DNA of 64,000 nt from Nitrospirota bacterium (GCA_040752355.1 JBFMHE010000015.1:28496-92495); one strand, 5' to 3'; counted from the stretch's first letter, positions 7,993-17,747 are shown. Notes: generated by a model not told the origin, from the letters alone. Numbers and translations are program-made.

Positions 7993-8867
7993 AGCAGTTT
8001 CAGCTCCTTTAACAGTCCCATTGCATCGGTAAAGTGCCGGTCGATCTGCATCTGCCGGGCATCGAGGCCGAGGGCGACACCGATCAGCTCGGTGATGAAG
8101 TAGACCGGCAGACGCTCGGGGATGCCGAATTTCTCTCTCACCTGGTCCTGGTAGGCGTCCAGGTTGAACTGGCACATCGGGCAGGTGACGACAAAGCAGT
8201 TGGCGCCGCGGGCAAGGGCGTCTTTCATGATCCTCGACATCAGGAAGAGCGAGGTGTCGGTATCGTTGACCGAGGCGGCGGCGCCGCAGCAGTCGGTCTT
8301 GAAGCTCCAGTCGAGGGGCTTTGCGCCGAGGGCCTTGAGGACCGTCTCCATCCCCTGCGGATTCTCGACACTGTCGGGGACATCCAGGTCCATCGGGAAG
8401 CGGGTCATGAGACAGCCGTAGTAGCAGACCGGGACCAGCCCCTCGAGCTTCCTGGCCGCCTTCTCGGCGAGCTCGCCGGAGGTGACCTTCGGAAGGAGGA
8501 CTTCGAGGATGCTCCTGATCTTCGTTTTTCCTTCGACCTTCTTGCTCAGCTCTTCATTGATCGTCTTCTTCAGCTCGGGGTCCTCGAGCAGCTTCTTCTG
8601 GGAGACGAGGGTCCTGCTGTAGCAGGAGGAGCAGGGAATCACCATCTCCGCATAACCGCTGGCATCGACGATACCGAGGTTGCGGGCGGGGAGGGCGATG
8701 GAGAGGAACTCATCGGTCTTTGCGGCCGAGGTTGCGCCGCAGCAGTTCCAGTCCTCTATCTCCTTGAGCTCGATCCCCAGCTTACCGAGCACCGCCTTGC
8801 ACTGGATATCGTAAAGCTCGGACGAAGCATGTAAGGTACAACCGGGATAGTACGCTATCTCTACCAT
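7989..8867 (-). CDS. hdrB: Heterodisulfide reductase subunit B
   Basis: The 292-residue protein carries two CCG domains: YYPGC...DWNCCGA...PCSSCY and YYGC...TDCCGAA...TCPMCQ. These bind the non-cubane 4Fe-4S clusters of HdrB. In methanogens HdrB reduces CoM-S-S-CoB; outside methanogens the acceptor differs, and in this operon it probably serves as an electron module for MetVF or an unidentified disulfide. It is preceded by hdrC (9 bp gap) and overlaps hdrA by 4 bases. Confidence 0.93.
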   Translation of the reverse strand: MVEIAYYPGCTLHASSELYDIQCKAVLGKLGIELKEIEDWNCCGATSAAKTDEFLSIALPARNLGIVDASGYAEMVIPCSSCYSRTLVSQKKLLEDPELKKTINEELSKKVEGKTKIRSILEVLLPKVTSGELAEKAARKLEGLVPVCYYGCLMTRFPMDLDVPDSVENPQGMETVLKALGAKPLDWSFKTDCCGAAASVNDTDTSLFLMSRIMKDALARGANCFVVTCPMCQFNLDAYQDQVREKFGIPERLPVYFITELIGVALGLDARQMQIDRHFTDAMGLLKELKLL

Positions 8868-8876
8868 AAAATACCC

Positions 8877-9476
8877 CTACTTTGCCTTTTCCCTGGACTT
8901 TTTATAAAGGTTCTTGACCTCGGAACGGTTCCTGACCTTTCCGAGCCCGAGATGCAGCCTCTTCTTGCCCATCATCGCGAGACCCAGCCGGGAGGCGCTC
9001 TTCACTTCGTCGAGCGCAGCCTTCATGCCGCCCTCTTTCATCTCCTTGACGATATAAAGTCCCATGAACTCCGCTTCGTTGAACCGGCCGAAGTGCGCTG
9101 CAGACTTCATGAAGGATTCATGGAAAGCGGCCACCTTGGGGAGCAGCGGCTGGCTGTGGTTTTCCTTGGACATCTGCTTCAGGGTCTCGTTGATGCGGGC
9201 GGTCTGGATATTGTTGGGGCAGCGCGTACCGCAGGTATAGCAGGAGAGGCACTTCCAGACGAGGAGGTTGTTGAGGGCTGCCTCCTTGTCGCCGAGCAGG
9301 ATCATCCTGATGAGGCGGTCGGGAGTGACCCCTTCGGTCTCTTCTCCTACCGGGCAGCCTGCTGCACAGCGGCGGCACTGGTAGCAGGCGCGCAGGTTCT
9401 GGCCCGACCGGTCGACGATTTCCTGTAACAGAGACGTGGAGAGCGCAGGCTCATACTTCAATGCAGTTCTCGACAT
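8877..9476 (-). CDS. hdrC: Heterodisulfide reductase subunit C
   Basis: First gene of the operon, 199 residues. Two 4Fe-4S motifs are clear: CYQCRRCAAGCPV (about 31-43) and CLSCYTCGTRCPN (about 75-87), the HdrC signature, followed by a basic helical C-terminal region. HdrC links HdrA to HdrB electronically. GGAGTAG lies just before the ATG. Structured element copy C lies in the 448-bp gap upstream, so it could sit in the operon leader. Confidence 0.92.
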   Translation of the reverse strand: MSRTALKYEPALSTSLLQEIVDRSGQNLRACYQCRRCAAGCPVGEETEGVTPDRLIRMILLGDKEAALNNLLVWKCLSCYTCGTRCPNNIQTARINETLKQMSKENHSQPLLPKVAAFHESFMKSAAHFGRFNEAEFMGLYIVKEMKEGGMKAALDEVKSASRLGLAMMGKKRLHLGLGKVRNRSEVKNLYKKSREKAK

Positions 9477-9924
9477 AGCCTACTCCTTCAGAAGACTTTA
9501 CTCTGGAATTCCCGCACGATACAGGTATGCCAGGGGCGTCTTTTATACGAGGATAATTAAAATTTATATTACCATCGCCTTTCTGGTTTATGCAATAAAA
9601 AGGCGCCGCTCAAAAGGAGGGGGCAGAGGTGAGTCATTTGGAGCGGCATGGGCAGCCCAAGCGGAGCCCCGCCCCAAAAAGACGTTGTCTTTTTGGGGAC
9701 CCCATAGAGATGCAGAGGGCTCCCGGAAAGTCGTAGACTTTTCGGGAATTCCGGAGCGGGTCGGTACGACTCGATTCCGAGCTGCCCCGCCTCGGAGGTC
9801 GCATCGACCGAGAATGAGCGAAAATGACTCACCTCTGCCCCCTCCTCTTCTGATCGCTATCCCCGGAGCGCCGCAGATTCCTGTACGCCCCGGGGTATCA
9901 TCATAATCTTGGCATTTCAGGTGC
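9477..9924. other. Intergenic region between folD and hdrC
   Basis: No convincing gene. The region is mostly structured element copy C (9615-9846). The AT-rich part at about 9545-9600 on the hdrC side probably contains the hdrC promoter, but no clear -35/-10 pair was picked out. Confidence 0.5.
9615..9846 (+). repeat. Structured intergenic element, copy C (expanded)
   Basis: A perfect 23-bp inverted repeat (9615-9637 with 9824-9846) encloses the same core blocks as copies A and B: GGAGCGGCAT-GGGCAGCCCA near 9640 and CCTCGGA-GGTCG-CAT-CGACC-GAGAATGAGCGA near 9790-9820. The outer stem sequence is unrelated to A and B, yet pairing is perfect. The middle is longer and holds further hairpins, such as CCCCAAAAAGAC/GTCTTTTTGGGG (9672-9698) and CCGGAAAGTC/GACTTTTCGG. 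Confidence 0.75.
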
Positions 9925-10833
9925 TTACTTTATGCCGGCGTGCATCTTTGCCGACGTGACGGTGTTCTTCATGAGCATGGTGATGGTCATCGGACCGACG
10001 CCGCCGGGCACAGGGGTGATGGCGCCGGCAATCTCTTTGGCAGCATCGAAATCGACATCGCCCTTGAGGATGGGGACCATCTTGCCGGTCTTCTCGCTCT
10101 TCTTTTCACCGACGCGATTGACGCCCACATCGATGACGCAGGCGCCGGGCTTGATCCATTCGGGTTTTACCAGGCCCGGCACGCCGGCAGCGACGATGAG
10201 GATATCGGCGCGCTTGCAGTGAGACTGGAGGTTTTTCGTCCCGGTATGCACGATGGTGACGGTGGAGTTTGCACCTCTGCCCTTCTGGAGCATGATGTTG
10301 GCGATGGGCTTGCCGACGATATTCGAGCGGCCGACCACCACGACCTCGGCGCCCGAGGTCTCATAGCCGGAGCGCACGATCAGCTCCTGTATGCCGGCAG
10401 GGGTGCAGGGGAGGAACTTCGCCTCCGAGCCGCCGATCATCAGGCGGCCCACATTGACCGGATGGAAGGAATCGACGTCCTTGTCGGGGTCGATGGCATT
10501 GAGGACCTTTTTCTCATTGATATGTTTGGGGAGCGGGAGCTGGACGAGGATGCCGTGGATCTTCGGATCCTTGTTGTACTTTTCGATGAGCGTGAGCAGA
10601 CCCTCTTCGGAGAGGTCCTCGGGCTGATCGTCCTGAATGGAGTGGAAGCCGAGCTCATGCGCGGTCTTCTGCTTGGCGGTAACATAGCTGACTGAAGCGG
10701 GGTTCTTGCCTACCAGGATGGTGACCAGGCCGGGCACGACCCCTGTTTTTGCTTTCAGATCGGCTACTTCCTTCTTGAGCTCCTCCCTGATCTGCGCTGC
10801 TACTTCGGTGCCGCTGATGATTTTTGCTGACAT
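9925..10833 (-). CDS. folD: Methylenetetrahydrofolate dehydrogenase/methenyl-THF cyclohydrolase
   Basis: The 302-residue bifunctional enzyme shows the family signatures: SYVxxK (catalytic Lys in YVTAKQKTA), the DKDVDSFHP loop, VVGRSNIVGKP of the nucleotide fold, and C-terminal PGGVGPMT. It interconverts methylene-, methenyl- and formyl-THF, the step before MetF. GAGGAGG precedes the ATG. It follows folE by 51 bp on the same strand. Confidence 0.96.
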   Translation of the reverse strand: MSAKIISGTEVAAQIREELKKEVADLKAKTGVVPGLVTILVGKNPASVSYVTAKQKTAHELGFHSIQDDQPEDLSEEGLLTLIEKYNKDPKIHGILVQLPLPKHINEKKVLNAIDPDKDVDSFHPVNVGRLMIGGSEAKFLPCTPAGIQELIVRSGYETSGAEVVVVGRSNIVGKPIANIMLQKGRGANSTVTIVHTGTKNLQSHCKRADILIVAAGVPGLVKPEWIKPGACVIDVGVNRVGEKKSEKTGKMVPILKGDVDFDAAKEIAGAITPVPGGVGPMTITMLMKNTVTSAKMHAGIK

Positions 10834-10884
10834 TCTGACCTCCTCTTTAGCTTTTATTGAAAAACGGAAGCAAATATCGGTGTG

Positions 10885-11442
10885 TTAAGCGCCCTTGATC
10901 AGCGAGAGCATCTCTTCGCGGGTGCTCTGTTTCGACCTGAAGATCCCCCGCACTGCCGACGTCGTCGTCCTCGATCCCGGCTTTTTGATTCCCCTCATGC
11001 TCATGCAAAGGTGCTCTGCATCGATGACGACCATGCAGCCCCGAGGCTTGATCCTGGTCATGATCATATCGGCGAGCTGTGCGGTCAGCCGCTCCTGGAC
11101 CTGCGGCCTCTTGGCGAGGTGCTCGAGGGCCTTGGCCAGCTCGCTCAAGCCGACGATATTGCCCGAAGGGATATAGGCGATATGCGCCTTGCCGATGAAG
11201 GGCAGCAGGTGGTGCTCGCAGACCGAGTAGAAGGGGATATCCTTCAGCAGCACCATCTCGTCGTGGCTCTCGCCGTCGATCGGCTTGAGCAGGTCCTCTT
11301 CAGGGTCTTGCAGTCCCGAAAAGATCTCGGCGAACATCTTCGCCACCCGCTCGGGCGTATCCTTGATGCCGGGCCTGGCAGTATCCTCCCCGATCCCTTC
11401 GAGGATCAATCTTACCCCTTCTCTAATTTTTTTTGCGTCCAT
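10885..11442 (-). CDS. folE: GTP cyclohydrolase I
   Basis: The 185-residue protein has the type I GCH1 signature: [18 protein letters not shown] (zinc Cys-His and substrate contacts), [19 protein letters not shown] and the [17 protein letters not shown] stretch with the third zinc cysteine. It makes 7,8-dihydroneopterin triphosphate for folate. It overlaps the cyclo-ligase gene by 20 bp, so co-transcription is near certain. Confidence 0.96.
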   Translation of the reverse strand: MDAKKIREGVRLILEGIGEDTARPGIKDTPERVAKMFAEIFSGLQDPEEDLLKPIDGESHDEMVLLKDIPFYSVCEHHLLPFIGKAHIAYIPSGNIVGLSELAKALEHLAKRPQVQERLTAQLADMIMTRIKPRGCMVVIDAEHLCMSMRGIKKPGSRTTTSAVRGIFRSKQSTREEMLSLIKGA

Positions 11443-11986
11443 CGAAGCGTAAAATCCTTCTATCGGTAACGATTATATCCATTTTCATATCATGGTCTTC
11501 GGAGAGAATGCGCTCCACCATCTGCTCTTCGTACGCCAGCGCAACGGTACGGGCCGCCGTACGACAAAGTAGTTTATCATAAAACCCCTTGCCGTATCCC
11601 AGCCTGTTGCCCTGCCCGTCGAAGGCGACGCCGGGCACGATGACGACATCGACCGCTGCAATATCGACACTCCGCTCTTCAGAGAGCTGCGGCTCGGGTA
11701 TCCCCAGGTAGCCGGGGACGAGCTCTTCCATGGATTTGATTTCGTAGAGGGCGAGGAGGCCGCTTGCGCGGTCCACTTTCGGGAGGACGGCGCGCTTCCC
11801 CTCCGCGAGGCTCTGCCGGAGCAGGGTCAGGGTGTCGACTTCGCTCCTGAACGAGGCGTAGAAAAGAATGGTGCGGGAAGTATGAAATTCCGGGAGCTCC
11901 GCAAGGCGCTCTCCGATCGCCCGGTCTTTGGCGTTCCTGAGCTCCTCGCTTATGGCGTCACGGCGGGAGAGGACCTCTTTGCGCAT
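11423..11986 (-). CDS. 5-formyltetrahydrofolate cyclo-ligase
   Basis: About 187 residues with the family's ATP/Mg signature near the C terminus ([21 protein letters not shown]) and a substrate region LPKVD. It converts 5-formyl-THF to methenyl-THF, feeding FolD. The chosen ATG at 11986 gives [10 protein letters not shown]. Homologues usually begin a few residues earlier, so a CTG or TTG just upstream (before 12045) is also possible. The 3' end overlaps folE by 20 bp. Confidence 0.9.
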   Translation of the reverse strand: MRKEVLSRRDAISEELRNAKDRAIGERLAELPEFHTSRTILFYASFRSEVDTLTLLRQSLAEGKRAVLPKVDRASGLLALYEIKSMEELVPGYLGIPEPQLSEERSVDIAAVDVVIVPGVAFDGQGNRLGYGKGFYDKLLCRTAARTVALAYEEQMVERILSEDHDMKMDIIVTDRRILRFDGRKKN

Positions 11987-12044
11987 CAGGCGCTTCTCGT
12001 TGAACAGGCTGCTCTCCTGGCCCCGGTCTTCCAAAGCGCCGCCC

Positions 12045-12821
12045 CTAGCGTCGCATCGACTGTTCGAGTCTGGCTTTGATCTCTTTGATGTCGCTGACAA
12101 GTGAAGAGGTCTGGAAAGGAGAGACGCCGCGCAGGTCGGCATCCATGACCTCCTGGCTGAAGCGCATGGCGCCCAGGAGCTCCATCTCGCCGAGGTGCTC
12201 CCGCAGAAAGGCGAGGTCGCTGTCGCTCCTCACCTTGTTGGCGACGACAAACACCTTCTGCACGCCGAGCCCTTTGGCAAGCTCTTTGACCGTATGCGCG
12301 GTCTGCACGCTCCTCTGTCCCGGCTCGACGACGACGATGAAGGCATCGACCGCCTCGGCAGTTCCGCGGGTGAGGTGCTCTATGCCCGCTTCCATATCGA
12401 CGATGATCGCCTCATCGCGCTCGGCGATGAGGTGCTTGAGCAGTCTCCGTAAAAAGACATGTTCGGGACAGTAGCAGCCGGAAGCAGCCGCCTTCGACTT
12501 CCCCATGACGAGGAGGGTGACCCCATCGATCCGATGCCCGATCCCTTCGGGCAGGTCGTCGACCTTGGGGTTGAGCTTGAACATGCTGCCGGGGCTGCCC
12601 GGCCTGGCGCCGGTACGCTCCTCGATAAGGTCGTCCATCTCTGCGATGGGCCTCAGTTTCTGTATATCGGCGGGCTTCACCCCGAGGGCCTGCGCGAGAT
12701 TGGCGTCCGGGTCGGCATCGACAGCGATGACCCGTTTCCCCTCTGATGCAAAGAGGTGGCTTAATACTGCCGAGAGCGTCGTCTTGCCGACGCCTCCTTT
12801 GCCGGTAACCGCTATCTTCAT
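12045..12821 (-). CDS. cooC: Carbon monoxide dehydrogenase maturation factor, CooC family
   Basis: The 258-residue P-loop ATPase has the deviant Walker A GKGGVGKTT at the N terminus, VDADPDANLA as switch motif, and the CooC-specific cysteine pair GCYCPEH that bridges the dimer. CooC inserts nickel into the CODH C-cluster. No CODH gene is in the window, but the neighbours are folate and Wood-Ljungdahl functions. It is the first gene of this minus-strand group and has no clear Shine-Dalgarno; a TATAAT lies 8 bases before the ATG. Confidence 0.92.
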   Translation of the reverse strand: MKIAVTGKGGVGKTTLSAVLSHLFASEGKRVIAVDADPDANLAQALGVKPADIQKLRPIAEMDDLIEERTGARPGSPGSMFKLNPKVDDLPEGIGHRIDGVTLLVMGKSKAAASGCYCPEHVFLRRLLKHLIAERDEAIIVDMEAGIEHLTRGTAEAVDAFIVVVEPGQRSVQTAHTVKELAKGLGVQKVFVVANKVRSDSDLAFLREHLGEMELLGAMRFSQEVMDADLRGVSPFQTSSLVSDIKEIKARLEQSMRR

Positions 12822-12829
12822 GATCTTAA

Positions 12830-12835
12830 ATTATA
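12830..12835 (-). promoter_or_regulatory. -10 box of cooC, near-leaderless
   Basis: A perfect TATAAT on the minus strand ends 8 bases before the cooC ATG, with no recognisable -35 or ribosome binding site. Transcription would start about 2 bases before the ATG. Confidence 0.45.
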
Positions 12836-12876
12836 ACACAACGATACTGCCTCACAGCAGTTCCTCTGTAGTTAAG

Positions 12877-12906
12877 TTGCCCTGCTGTTTTGCCGTGTGT
12901 TATCAT
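12877..12906 (+). promoter_or_regulatory. argD promoter, predicted leaderless
   Basis: TTGCCC (12877) and TATCAT (12901) are separated by 18 bp. The expected start point coincides with the argD ATG at 12912, and no Shine-Dalgarno is present. Confidence 0.45.
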
Positions 12907-12911
12907 TTTTC

Positions 12912-14120
12912 ATGGAAGCCAGAAAAATCATTGAGGATTCAGACCGCTACCTGATGCATACCTATAACCGCTTCCCCGTGGTGTTGAGAAAAGGCCGGGG
13001 AGTGAAGGTATGGGGCGCCGACGGCAAGGAGTATCTCGACTTCGTCGGCGGGGTCGCGGTGAATGTGCTCGGGCATTGCCATCCCAAGGTCGTCATCGCC
13101 CTCCAGAAGCAGGCGCAGCGGCTGCTCCATGTCTCGAACCTTTATCATATCGAGCCCCAGGTAAAGCTGGCCAGGATCCTCGTAACCCACTCTTTCGCCG
13201 ATAAGGTTTTTTTCTGCAACTCGGGAGCGGAAGCCAACGAGGCTGCCATGAAACTGGCCCGGAAGTACGCGAAAGAGCATTCAGGGCATCGCGACCATGA
13301 CCGCTACGAGATCATTACGGCCCTGAACTCCTTTCATGGGAGGACGCTCGCCACGATCACGGCTACGGGCCAGGAGAAGTTCCAGAAAGGGTTCGAGCCG
13401 CTCATGCCCGGCTTCAAGTATGTGCCGTTCAACGACATCCAGGCCCTCGAGGCAGCGCTGACCAGGAACACCTGCGCGGTCCTGCTCGAGCCGATTCAGG
13501 GCGAGGGCGGGGTGAAGCTCCCTTCGGAGGAGTACCTGAAACAGGTGCGGGAGCTCTGCGACCGGCATGACCTCCTCCTGATCCTCGATGAGGTGCAGAC
13601 CGGGATCGGCAGGACAGGGAAGCTCTTCGCCTATGAGCATTACGGCATAACTCCCGACATCATGACCCTCGCCAAAGGGCTCGGCGGCGGCGCCCCGATC
13701 GGGGCTATGCTCGCGACCGACCGGGTGGCAGCGGCATTCAAGCCAGGCAACCATGCCTCGACCTTCGGCGGCAATCCGCTCGTCTGCGCAGCTGCGATCG
13801 CGACCCTGGAGGCGGTGATCGAGGACGGCTTCATCCTGGACCACTGCAACCGCATGGGGAACTATCTCGTGGAGCGTCTGGCACAGCTCAAAGAATACCA
13901 CCAGCAGATCATGGAGGTGCGGGGCAGGGGCCTCCTCGTCGGCATGGAGCTCACCAGGGACGGCATGCCGATCGTCACCGCGTGCCTCGAGCGCGGCATC
14001 CTGATCAACTGCACCGGGGGCGGCAATGTGCTCCGGTTCATGCCGCCGCTGACGGTTGAGGAAAAGGATATCGACCATGTGGTGGGAGTCCTCGACGAGC
14101 TTCTGGAAAAGGCGCTATGA
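12912..14120 (+). CDS. argD: Acetylornithine aminotransferase
   Basis: About 402 residues, class III PLP aminotransferase. Motifs include GGVAVNVLGHCHP, NSGAEANEAAMK, SFHGRTLATI, EPIQGEGG, LILDEVQTGIGRTG and the PLP lysine in TLAKGLGGGAPIG. The ArgD assignment rests on the fit to this subfamily and on argF following with an ATGA overlap (14117-14120). The ATG at 12912 is preferred over a GTG 15 bases upstream because homologues align from MEARKIIE. Glutamate semialdehyde aminotransferase is excluded by motif context. Confidence 0.93.
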   Translation: MEARKIIEDSDRYLMHTYNRFPVVLRKGRGVKVWGADGKEYLDFVGGVAVNVLGHCHPKVVIALQKQAQRLLHVSNLYHIEPQVKLARILVTHSFADKVFFCNSGAEANEAAMKLARKYAKEHSGHRDHDRYEIITALNSFHGRTLATITATGQEKFQKGFEPLMPGFKYVPFNDIQALEAALTRNTCAVLLEPIQGEGGVKLPSEEYLKQVRELCDRHDLLLILDEVQTGIGRTGKLFAYEHYGITPDIMTLAKGLGGGAPIGAMLATDRVAAAFKPGNHASTFGGNPLVCAAAIATLEAVIEDGFILDHCNRMGNYLVERLAQLKEYHQQIMEVRGRGLLVGMELTRDGMPIVTACLERGILINCTGGGNVLRFMPPLTVEEKDIDHVVGVLDELLEKAL

Positions 14121-15031
14121 GGCGGAAGCGCGATTTTCTCACAGTAGGCGATTTGTCGCGCGATGAGCTGGGATACGTGCTCAAGCGAGCGCAGGAGCTC
14201 AAAGCCGGCGCCGACCGGCAGAAGTGCCCCCTCATCGGCAAGAGTGTCGGCCTCTTTTTCGAAAAACCCTCGACGAGGACGCGGGTCTCGTTCGAAGTGG
14301 GTATCTACCAGCTCGGGGGGCAGGCGCTCTACCTCAATCCCAAGGAGATACAGCTCGGCAGGGGAGAGACCATCGCCGATACGGCAGCAGTTCTTTCCCG
14401 CTATCTGAGTGGTGTCGTCTTGAGGACCCATACCCATGCCCTGATCCGGGAATTCGCCAGGCATGCAGCGGTGCCGGTGATCAACGGTCTCTCGGATATC
14501 CACCATCCCTGCCAGGCCCTGGCGGATCTGATGACGATCCAGGAGCGGAAAGGCAGGCTCGAAGGGATCAGGCTCGCCTACATCGGCGACGGCAACAACG
14601 TAGCCAATTCATTGCTCGAGGCAGCGGCGATGACCGGCCTCTCCATGATCATAGCCTGCCCCGAAGGGTGCGAGCCAGACCCCGAAGTGCTCGAAAAGGC
14701 CCGGCGGGAAGCCTCGGGAGAGATCGTGGTCCTCAGGGACCCCCGCGAGGCAGCGGGGAGGGCTGATGTGGTCTATACCGATGTCTGGGTGAGCATGGGG
14801 CAGGAGGCTGAGGCCGAAAGGAAGAAGGCGAAGCTCAAGGCATACCAGGTCAATGCTCAGCTCCTCCGGTGCGCGAAGCCCGAGGTGACCGTTCTCCATT
14901 GTCTCCCGGCTCATCGGGGAGAAGAGATCACCGATGAGGTGATGGACGGGCCCCACAGCGCTGTCTTTGACCAGGCCGAAAACAGGCTGCATACCGAAAA
15001 GGCGCTTCTTGAGTTTCTCTTGACCGCTTAA
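14117..15031 (+). CDS. argF: Ornithine carbamoyltransferase
   Basis: The 304-residue enzyme has the carbamoyl-phosphate site PSTRTR, RTH, HPCQALADL, and the ornithine signature HCLPAHRGEEI, which separates it from aspartate carbamoyltransferase. It forms citrulline from ornithine. It overlaps argD by 4 bases and is co-transcribed with it. Confidence 0.96.
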   Translation: MRRKRDFLTVGDLSRDELGYVLKRAQELKAGADRQKCPLIGKSVGLFFEKPSTRTRVSFEVGIYQLGGQALYLNPKEIQLGRGETIADTAAVLSRYLSGVVLRTHTHALIREFARHAAVPVINGLSDIHHPCQALADLMTIQERKGRLEGIRLAYIGDGNNVANSLLEAAAMTGLSMIIACPEGCEPDPEVLEKARREASGEIVVLRDPREAAGRADVVYTDVWVSMGQEAEAERKKAKLKAYQVNAQLLRCAKPEVTVLHCLPAHRGEEITDEVMDGPHSAVFDQAENRLHTEKALLEFLLTA

Positions 15032-15037
15032 TATACT
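15009..15037 (+). promoter_or_regulatory. Promoter of the small cytochrome gene, predicted leaderless
   Basis: TTGAGT (15009) and TATACT (15032) are spaced by 17 bp within the end of argF. The start point would fall on the A of the ATG at 15044; no Shine-Dalgarno is seen. Confidence 0.45.
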
Positions 15038-15043
15038 GAATGC

Positions 15044-15340
15044 ATGGTCTCTCTGCAGCGAACGCTTCTTTTTCTTGCAGTGATTGTTCTGGCTGCCTGC
15101 GCCCCTTCCCCGGGTAAATCGATCTTCGAGAGAGAGCGCTGCATCGAATGCCATAGCTTCAAGGGGCGGGGAGGCGCAGCGGGTCCTGACCTCACCGCAG
15201 TTCATAAGAGGCATGATGACGCATGGATCAGGGATAAGCTCAGAATGCCTCAAGCCGTTCTCCCCCACTCGGCGATGCCGAGCTACCGGCACCTCTCCGA
15301 TGAAGAGATGCAGGCCCTTATTGATTACTTGAAAGAGTAG
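15044..15340 (+). CDS. Small monoheme cytochrome c lipoprotein
   Basis: A 98-residue exported protein. The hydrophobic N terminus ends in a lipobox (VLAAC at about 16-20), so the mature form should be lipid-anchored. A single CIECH heme c motif and a distal methionine candidate (SAMPSYRHLSDEEMQALIDYL) give the class I cytochrome layout. It could pass electrons at the periplasmic face of the inner membrane. It lies 12 bp after argF but probably has its own promoter. Confidence 0.88.
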   Translation: MVSLQRTLLFLAVIVLAACAPSPGKSIFERERCIECHSFKGRGGAAGPDLTAVHKRHDDAWIRDKLRMPQAVLPHSAMPSYRHLSDEEMQALIDYLKE

Positions 15341-15352
15341 CCTCCCGCTTTC

Positions 15353-15382
15353 TTGACTTACCGTCGCGCTCTTAGATAAGAT
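15353..15382 (+). promoter_or_regulatory. Candidate promoter for rpiB-glyA-nrdR
   Basis: TTGACT (15353) and TAAGAT (15377), spaced 18 bp, lie 90 bp upstream of rpiB in the non-coding gap after the cytochrome gene. Confidence 0.4.
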
Positions 15383-15471
15383 ACACTTTCCGTAGGTACT
15401 TGCCCTGATTAGCCATAGGAGTTTTTTACTGCTCAGCGGGGCGCCAGCCGGTGGCCTGCGGTGGGAGGAAG

Positions 15472-15942
15472 ATGCGCATCGCTATAGGTTCCGACCATGC
15501 CGGGCTCGATATGAAACGGGAGATTATCTCGCTTCTGACCGAGCTTGGCCACGACTACGTCGATTACGGCACAGAGACCCCGCAGTCCGTGGACTACCCC
15601 GATTTCGGTGAAAAGGTATCCGATGCCGTATCGACGGGAGCGGTCGAGAGGGGGGTCCTCATCTGCGGCACCGGGATCGGCATGTCGATCGTGGCGAACA
15701 AGTTCCCCTATGTCCGGGCATCGCTCTGCAACGAGCTCTTCTCCGCGCGGATGAGCAGGCTCCATAACGATGCGAATGTGCTCGTCCTCGGCGGAAGGAT
15801 CATAGGTCGTGACCTGGCGCGCGAGATAGTCAAGACCTGGATGACCACTCCCTTCGAAGGGGGGCGGCATGAGAACAGGCTCAACAAAATAAAGCTCATC
15901 GAAGAGAGAATGTTAGCGAAAGGAACGAAAAGGATTCCCTGA
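15472..15942 (+). CDS. rpiB: Ribose 5-phosphate isomerase B
   Basis: About 156 residues of the RpiB/LacAB fold: MRIAIGSDHAGLDMK at the N terminus, DYGT, VDYPDFG, GVLICGTGIGMSI with the catalytic cysteine, and the ARMSRLHNDANVL stretch. The ATG at 15472 follows GGGAGGAAG at good spacing; the earlier GTG at 15451 is less likely. It interconverts ribulose and ribose 5-phosphate. The glyA and nrdR genes follow on the same strand. Confidence 0.95.
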   Translation: MRIAIGSDHAGLDMKREIISLLTELGHDYVDYGTETPQSVDYPDFGEKVSDAVSTGAVERGVLICGTGIGMSIVANKFPYVRASLCNELFSARMSRLHNDANVLVLGGRIIGRDLAREIVKTWMTTPFEGGRHENRLNKIKLIEERMLAKGTKRIP

Positions 15943-16001
15943 GACAGCAGTGCTGCAGCCCCGGTGTGCTGCTGCCCGGGAATCCCTGCTGGTATTGAAC
16001 A

Positions 16002-17240
<1,239 letters not shown>

Positions 17241-17242
17241 TT

Positions 17243-17713
17243 ATGAAATGTCCCTTCTGCGGAAGCATCGAGGATAAGGTCATCGACTCGAGGACGAGTA
17301 AGGACGGTGACGTTATCCGCAGGAGGCGCGAGTGTCTCAAGTGTGCGCAGCGGTTCACCTCCTACGAGCGGGTCGAAGATCCCCTTCCCATGGTCATCAA
17401 GAAAGACGGCAGCCGCGAGTTCTTCGACAGCCATAAGATCATCACCGGGCTGAAGAAGGCCTGCGAGAAGCGCCCGATCCCCATCTCGAAGCTCGAAGAG
17501 GTCGAGAGCACCATCGAGAAGAAGCTCATCGGCATGGGGGTCAAGGAGATCAACAGCACCTGGGTGGGCGAGGAGATCATGTCCGCCCTGAAGGAGCTCG
17601 ACAAAGTCGCCTATGTGCGGTTCGCCTCGGTCTACCGCCAGTTCAAGGACATCAACGACCTCATGGAAGAGGTGAAGGCGCTCTTCGAGCTGAAGGAGCT
17701 GAAGAAGCAGTAG
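17243..17713 (+). CDS. nrdR: Transcriptional repressor NrdR
   Basis: 156 residues: an N-terminal zinc ribbon (MKCPFCG...RRRECLKCAQRFTSYE) then an ATP-cone domain. NrdR represses ribonucleotide reductase genes when dATP is bound. It starts 2 bp after the glyA stop. No NrdR boxes or nrd genes were seen in the window, so its targets lie elsewhere. Confidence 0.97.
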   Translation: MKCPFCGSIEDKVIDSRTSKDGDVIRRRRECLKCAQRFTSYERVEDPLPMVIKKDGSREFFDSHKIITGLKKACEKRPIPISKLEEVESTIEKKLIGMGVKEINSTWVGEEIMSALKELDKVAYVRFASVYRQFKDINDLMEEVKALFELKELKKQ

Positions 17714-17747
17714 CCCGCCGGGCAACCCGGCAGCAGAGCGGCCGGTA

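Noticed and set aside
9615..9846. Structured elements as insertion sequences
   Set aside because: No transposase frame, no target duplication that I could define, and the copies share structure more than sequence.
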